Shown here piece after piece: positions 5,317 through 6,637 of a stretch of DNA of 6,637 nucleotides. The notes under the pieces are model-generated. The model made no database searches. It worked only from the letters and a program-made list of their open reading frames with translations, and was not told the origin of the DNA. Position 1 is the first letter of the stretch, and every line of letters starts with the position of its first letter. The stretch is from the NCBI GenBank assembly GCA_003537755.1, contig DPQS01000029.1, positions 1,258 through 7,894 on the forward strand, read 5' to 3'. The position numbers and the translations under genes are program-made. This DNA comes from Clostridiales bacterium (lineage in GTDB: Bacteria; Bacillota; Clostridia; Christensenellales; CAG-314).

Positions 5317-6233
5317 TAGTCGCCGATTTTGTTTCTGAACGATTCGCTCATCCACTCGTCGATCAGCTTGCAAATTCTGTCAAGGTCATCGGCGGTGTAG
5401 TAGTCTATGTAAATGCGTCCCTTGTTGCCGTTGCCCAGTGCGGAAACCTTTGTTGCAAACGCGCGTTGCATGTTGCCTACCAAATCTTTCAATTCCTTGC
5501 TTTCTTCGACGGGCTTTTGTTCCACCTTTTTCGGGTTAAGGAACTCGCGCACCATTTTTTCCATTTCACGCACTGTCATCTGGTTGTCGCAAGCCTTAAG
5601 CGCCAACTTGTATTGACTTTGTTGCGGCACAACCACAAGCGTTCTTGCGTGTCCTGCGGAAAGTCGCCCGTTTTCAATCAGTGCAATAACGTCTTCGGAA
5701 AGCGTCAACAAACGCAACGTGTTTGCCACTGCGCTGCGGCTTTTGCCAATGCGGTCGGCTGCCATTTCCTGAGTCATGTTAAACTCGTTCATCAGCACCT
5801 TGATGGCTCGTGCCGCTTCGATAGGCGACAGATCCTCACGCTGCAAGTTTTCAATCAGGCTTATTTCCTTAATTTGTTGCGACGTATAATGTCGTATAAC
5901 TGCCGGAATGGACGTTTTTCCAGCGATTTTGCTTGCGCGGAAACGGCGTTCACCGGCGATAATCATAAAGCGTCTGCCTACGGGCACAACCACTATGGGT
6001 TGAATTACCCCGTGCAACTTAATGCTTTCGGCAAGTTCGTTCAGGGCGTCCTCGTCAAAGTTTTTGCGCGGCTGCTCGAAGTTGGGGTCTATGTCCGTCA
6101 GCGGGATTGCCACAACGGCGTCGTCTGAAGTCGGCGTCACGGTGTCGCTGATGTTTATCGGGTTGATATCGTCGGCGTCGTTAAGGCCGAGAAGTGACGC
6201 AAATCCGCGTCCTAATCCTTTGTTTCCTGCCAT
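5316..6233 (-). CDS. parB: Chromosome partitioning protein ParB (Spo0J)
   Basis: This 305-residue protein is a full-length chromosomal ParB, which binds parS, hydrolyses CTP and spreads as a sliding clamp to build the partition complex that ParA moves. It opens with KGLGRGFASLLG (residues 5-16), the N-terminal segment that contacts ParA and stimulates its ATPase. The CTP-binding domain follows: QPRKNFDEDAL (54-64), HGVIQPIVV (74-82), the GERRFRAS motif (94-101) and IENLQRED (127-134). A helix-turn-helix at about 153-174 (MTQEMAADRIGKSRSAVANT, then LR) recognises parS, and GRLSAGHAR (189-197) belongs to the same domain. A Lys/Glu-rich linker near 230-250 leads to the C-terminal dimerisation domain. 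GAGAGGA (6242-6248) lies 8 bases before the ATG, inside the end of parA, so translation is probably coupled. The nearest parS sites are about 2.3 kb downstream. All key motifs are present. Confidence 0.97.
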   Translation of the reverse strand: MAGNKGLGRGFASLLGLNDADDINPINISDTVTPTSDDAVVAIPLTDIDPNFEQPRKNFDEDALNELAESIKLHGVIQPIVVVPVGRRFMIIAGERRFRASKIAGKTSIPAVIRHYTSQQIKEISLIENLQREDLSPIEAARAIKVLMNEFNMTQEMAADRIGKSRSAVANTLRLLTLSEDVIALIENGRLSAGHARTLVVVPQQSQYKLALKACDNQMTVREMEKMVREFLNPKKVEQKPVEESKELKDLVGNMQRAFATKVSALGNGNKGRIYIDYYTADDLDRICKLIDEWMSESFRNKIGD

Positions 6234-6234
6234 T

Positions 6235-6637
6235 TCAGTTATCCTCTCTGTTCAAAAATTGCTTGGCAAGTGCGCCGTATGCGACTGCTCCGGTGCATTT
6301 TGGCGCGTGTTTTACAACCGGCACGCCAAAACTGGGCGACTCGACAAGGCGCACGTTTCTCGGCACGGGCACGGTGTAAATTTTACTGCCGAAGTACTTG
6401 TACAGTTCTTCCGTAACCTGCTTGCTCATAGTGGTGCGCGTGTCGTACATTGTCAGTATTACGCCGCTTATCGTCAGGCTGTTGTTAAGGCGTTGCTTGA
6501 CGATGCGAATGGTGTTCATAAGTTGGCTCAGTCCTTCCAGCGCAAAAAACTCGCTTTGGATGGGTATGATTACGCTGTCGGCGGCAACAAGCGCGTTAAG
6601 CGTAAGCAGTCCCAGGCTCGGCGGGCAGTCGATAAAG
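6235..6637 (-). CDS. parA: Chromosome partitioning ATPase ParA (Soj), 3' part
   Basis: The last 133 codons of a ParA/Soj (MinD-like) ATPase are visible; the gene runs off the right edge. The family is usually about 250-270 residues, so the N-terminal half with the deviant Walker A (KGGxGKT) is outside. The visible part begins inside Walker B (FIDCPPSLGLLTLNALVAAD) and continues with IIPIQSEFFALEGLSQL, GVILTMYDTRTTMSKQV and VPVPRNVRLVESPSFGVPVV, all typical of chromosomal ParA. It is therefore longer than a reading that starts at the ATG at 6517-6519, which is internal. ParA binds DNA non-specifically as an ATP dimer and is released by ParB, pulling origins apart. Its TGA is separated from the parB ATG by one base, so the two form an operon. 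Confidence 0.96.
   Translation of the reverse strand, partial: FIDCPPSLGLLTLNALVAADSVIIPIQSEFFALEGLSQLMNTIRIVKQRLNNSLTISGVILTMYDTRTTMSKQVTEELYKYFGSKIYTVPVPRNVRLVESPSFGVPVVKHAPKCTGAVAYGALAKQFLNREDN

Noticed and set aside
5244..6128. 294-codon + strand frame opposite parB
   Set aside because: It is the antisense shadow of parB, whose minus-strand product has every ParB motif.

Overview
The window looks like a chromosomal origin-proximal region of a bacterium, most likely a Bacillota (Clostridia-like) genome. The evidence is the strong GAGGAGG-type ribosome binding site, the CvpA-type membrane protein, a chromosomal ParA/ParB pair, and three near-perfect copies of the universal bacterial parS site (TGTTTCACGTGAAACA). 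The assignment to Bacillota is an inference. Chromosomal ParAB and parS are directly recognisable.

Layout from left to right. Bases 1-67 are a GC-richer edge segment that I could not assign. Bases 168-926 encode a CvpA-family membrane protein on the + strand, closed by a strong intrinsic terminator at 999-1031 and a second, sequence-related hairpin at 1164-1191. Bases 1225-1852 are a gene graveyard. They hold the remains of an RHS/YD-repeat protein with no start and no C-terminus, joined in another frame to what looks like a short C-terminal piece of a DDE transposase. From about 1853 to 5206 I see no credible gene. This block is strikingly AT-rich (28-30% GC in lines I counted, against 58% in a counted line of parA). 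It contains DnaA-box-like sites at 1900-1978, a very AT-rich stretch at 2290-2350, hairpins including a possible small RNA or terminator at 2802-2873, three parS sites at 2934-3045, a 14-bp perfect AT inverted repeat at 3926-3957, AT-rich 14-mers followed by three 20-bp tandem repeats at 4224-4404, and a dense series of dyads at 4861-5053.

On the right, the minus strand carries parA (3' part only, cut by the window edge) and parB, one base apart. A long hairpin at 5207-5257 probably ends this operon. ParB would load on the parS sites in the gene-free block about 2.3 kb downstream of its own gene. ParA would then drive segregation of the ParB-coated origin region.

The main point of interest is the gene-free block. 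It combines DnaA-box, partition and iteron-like signals in about 3.3 kb, as expected of a replication origin or a composite ori/par locus. However, cvpA and parAB both point into it, which is unusual for an origin. No dnaA gene is visible, so whether this is the working oriC cannot be decided from the window alone.
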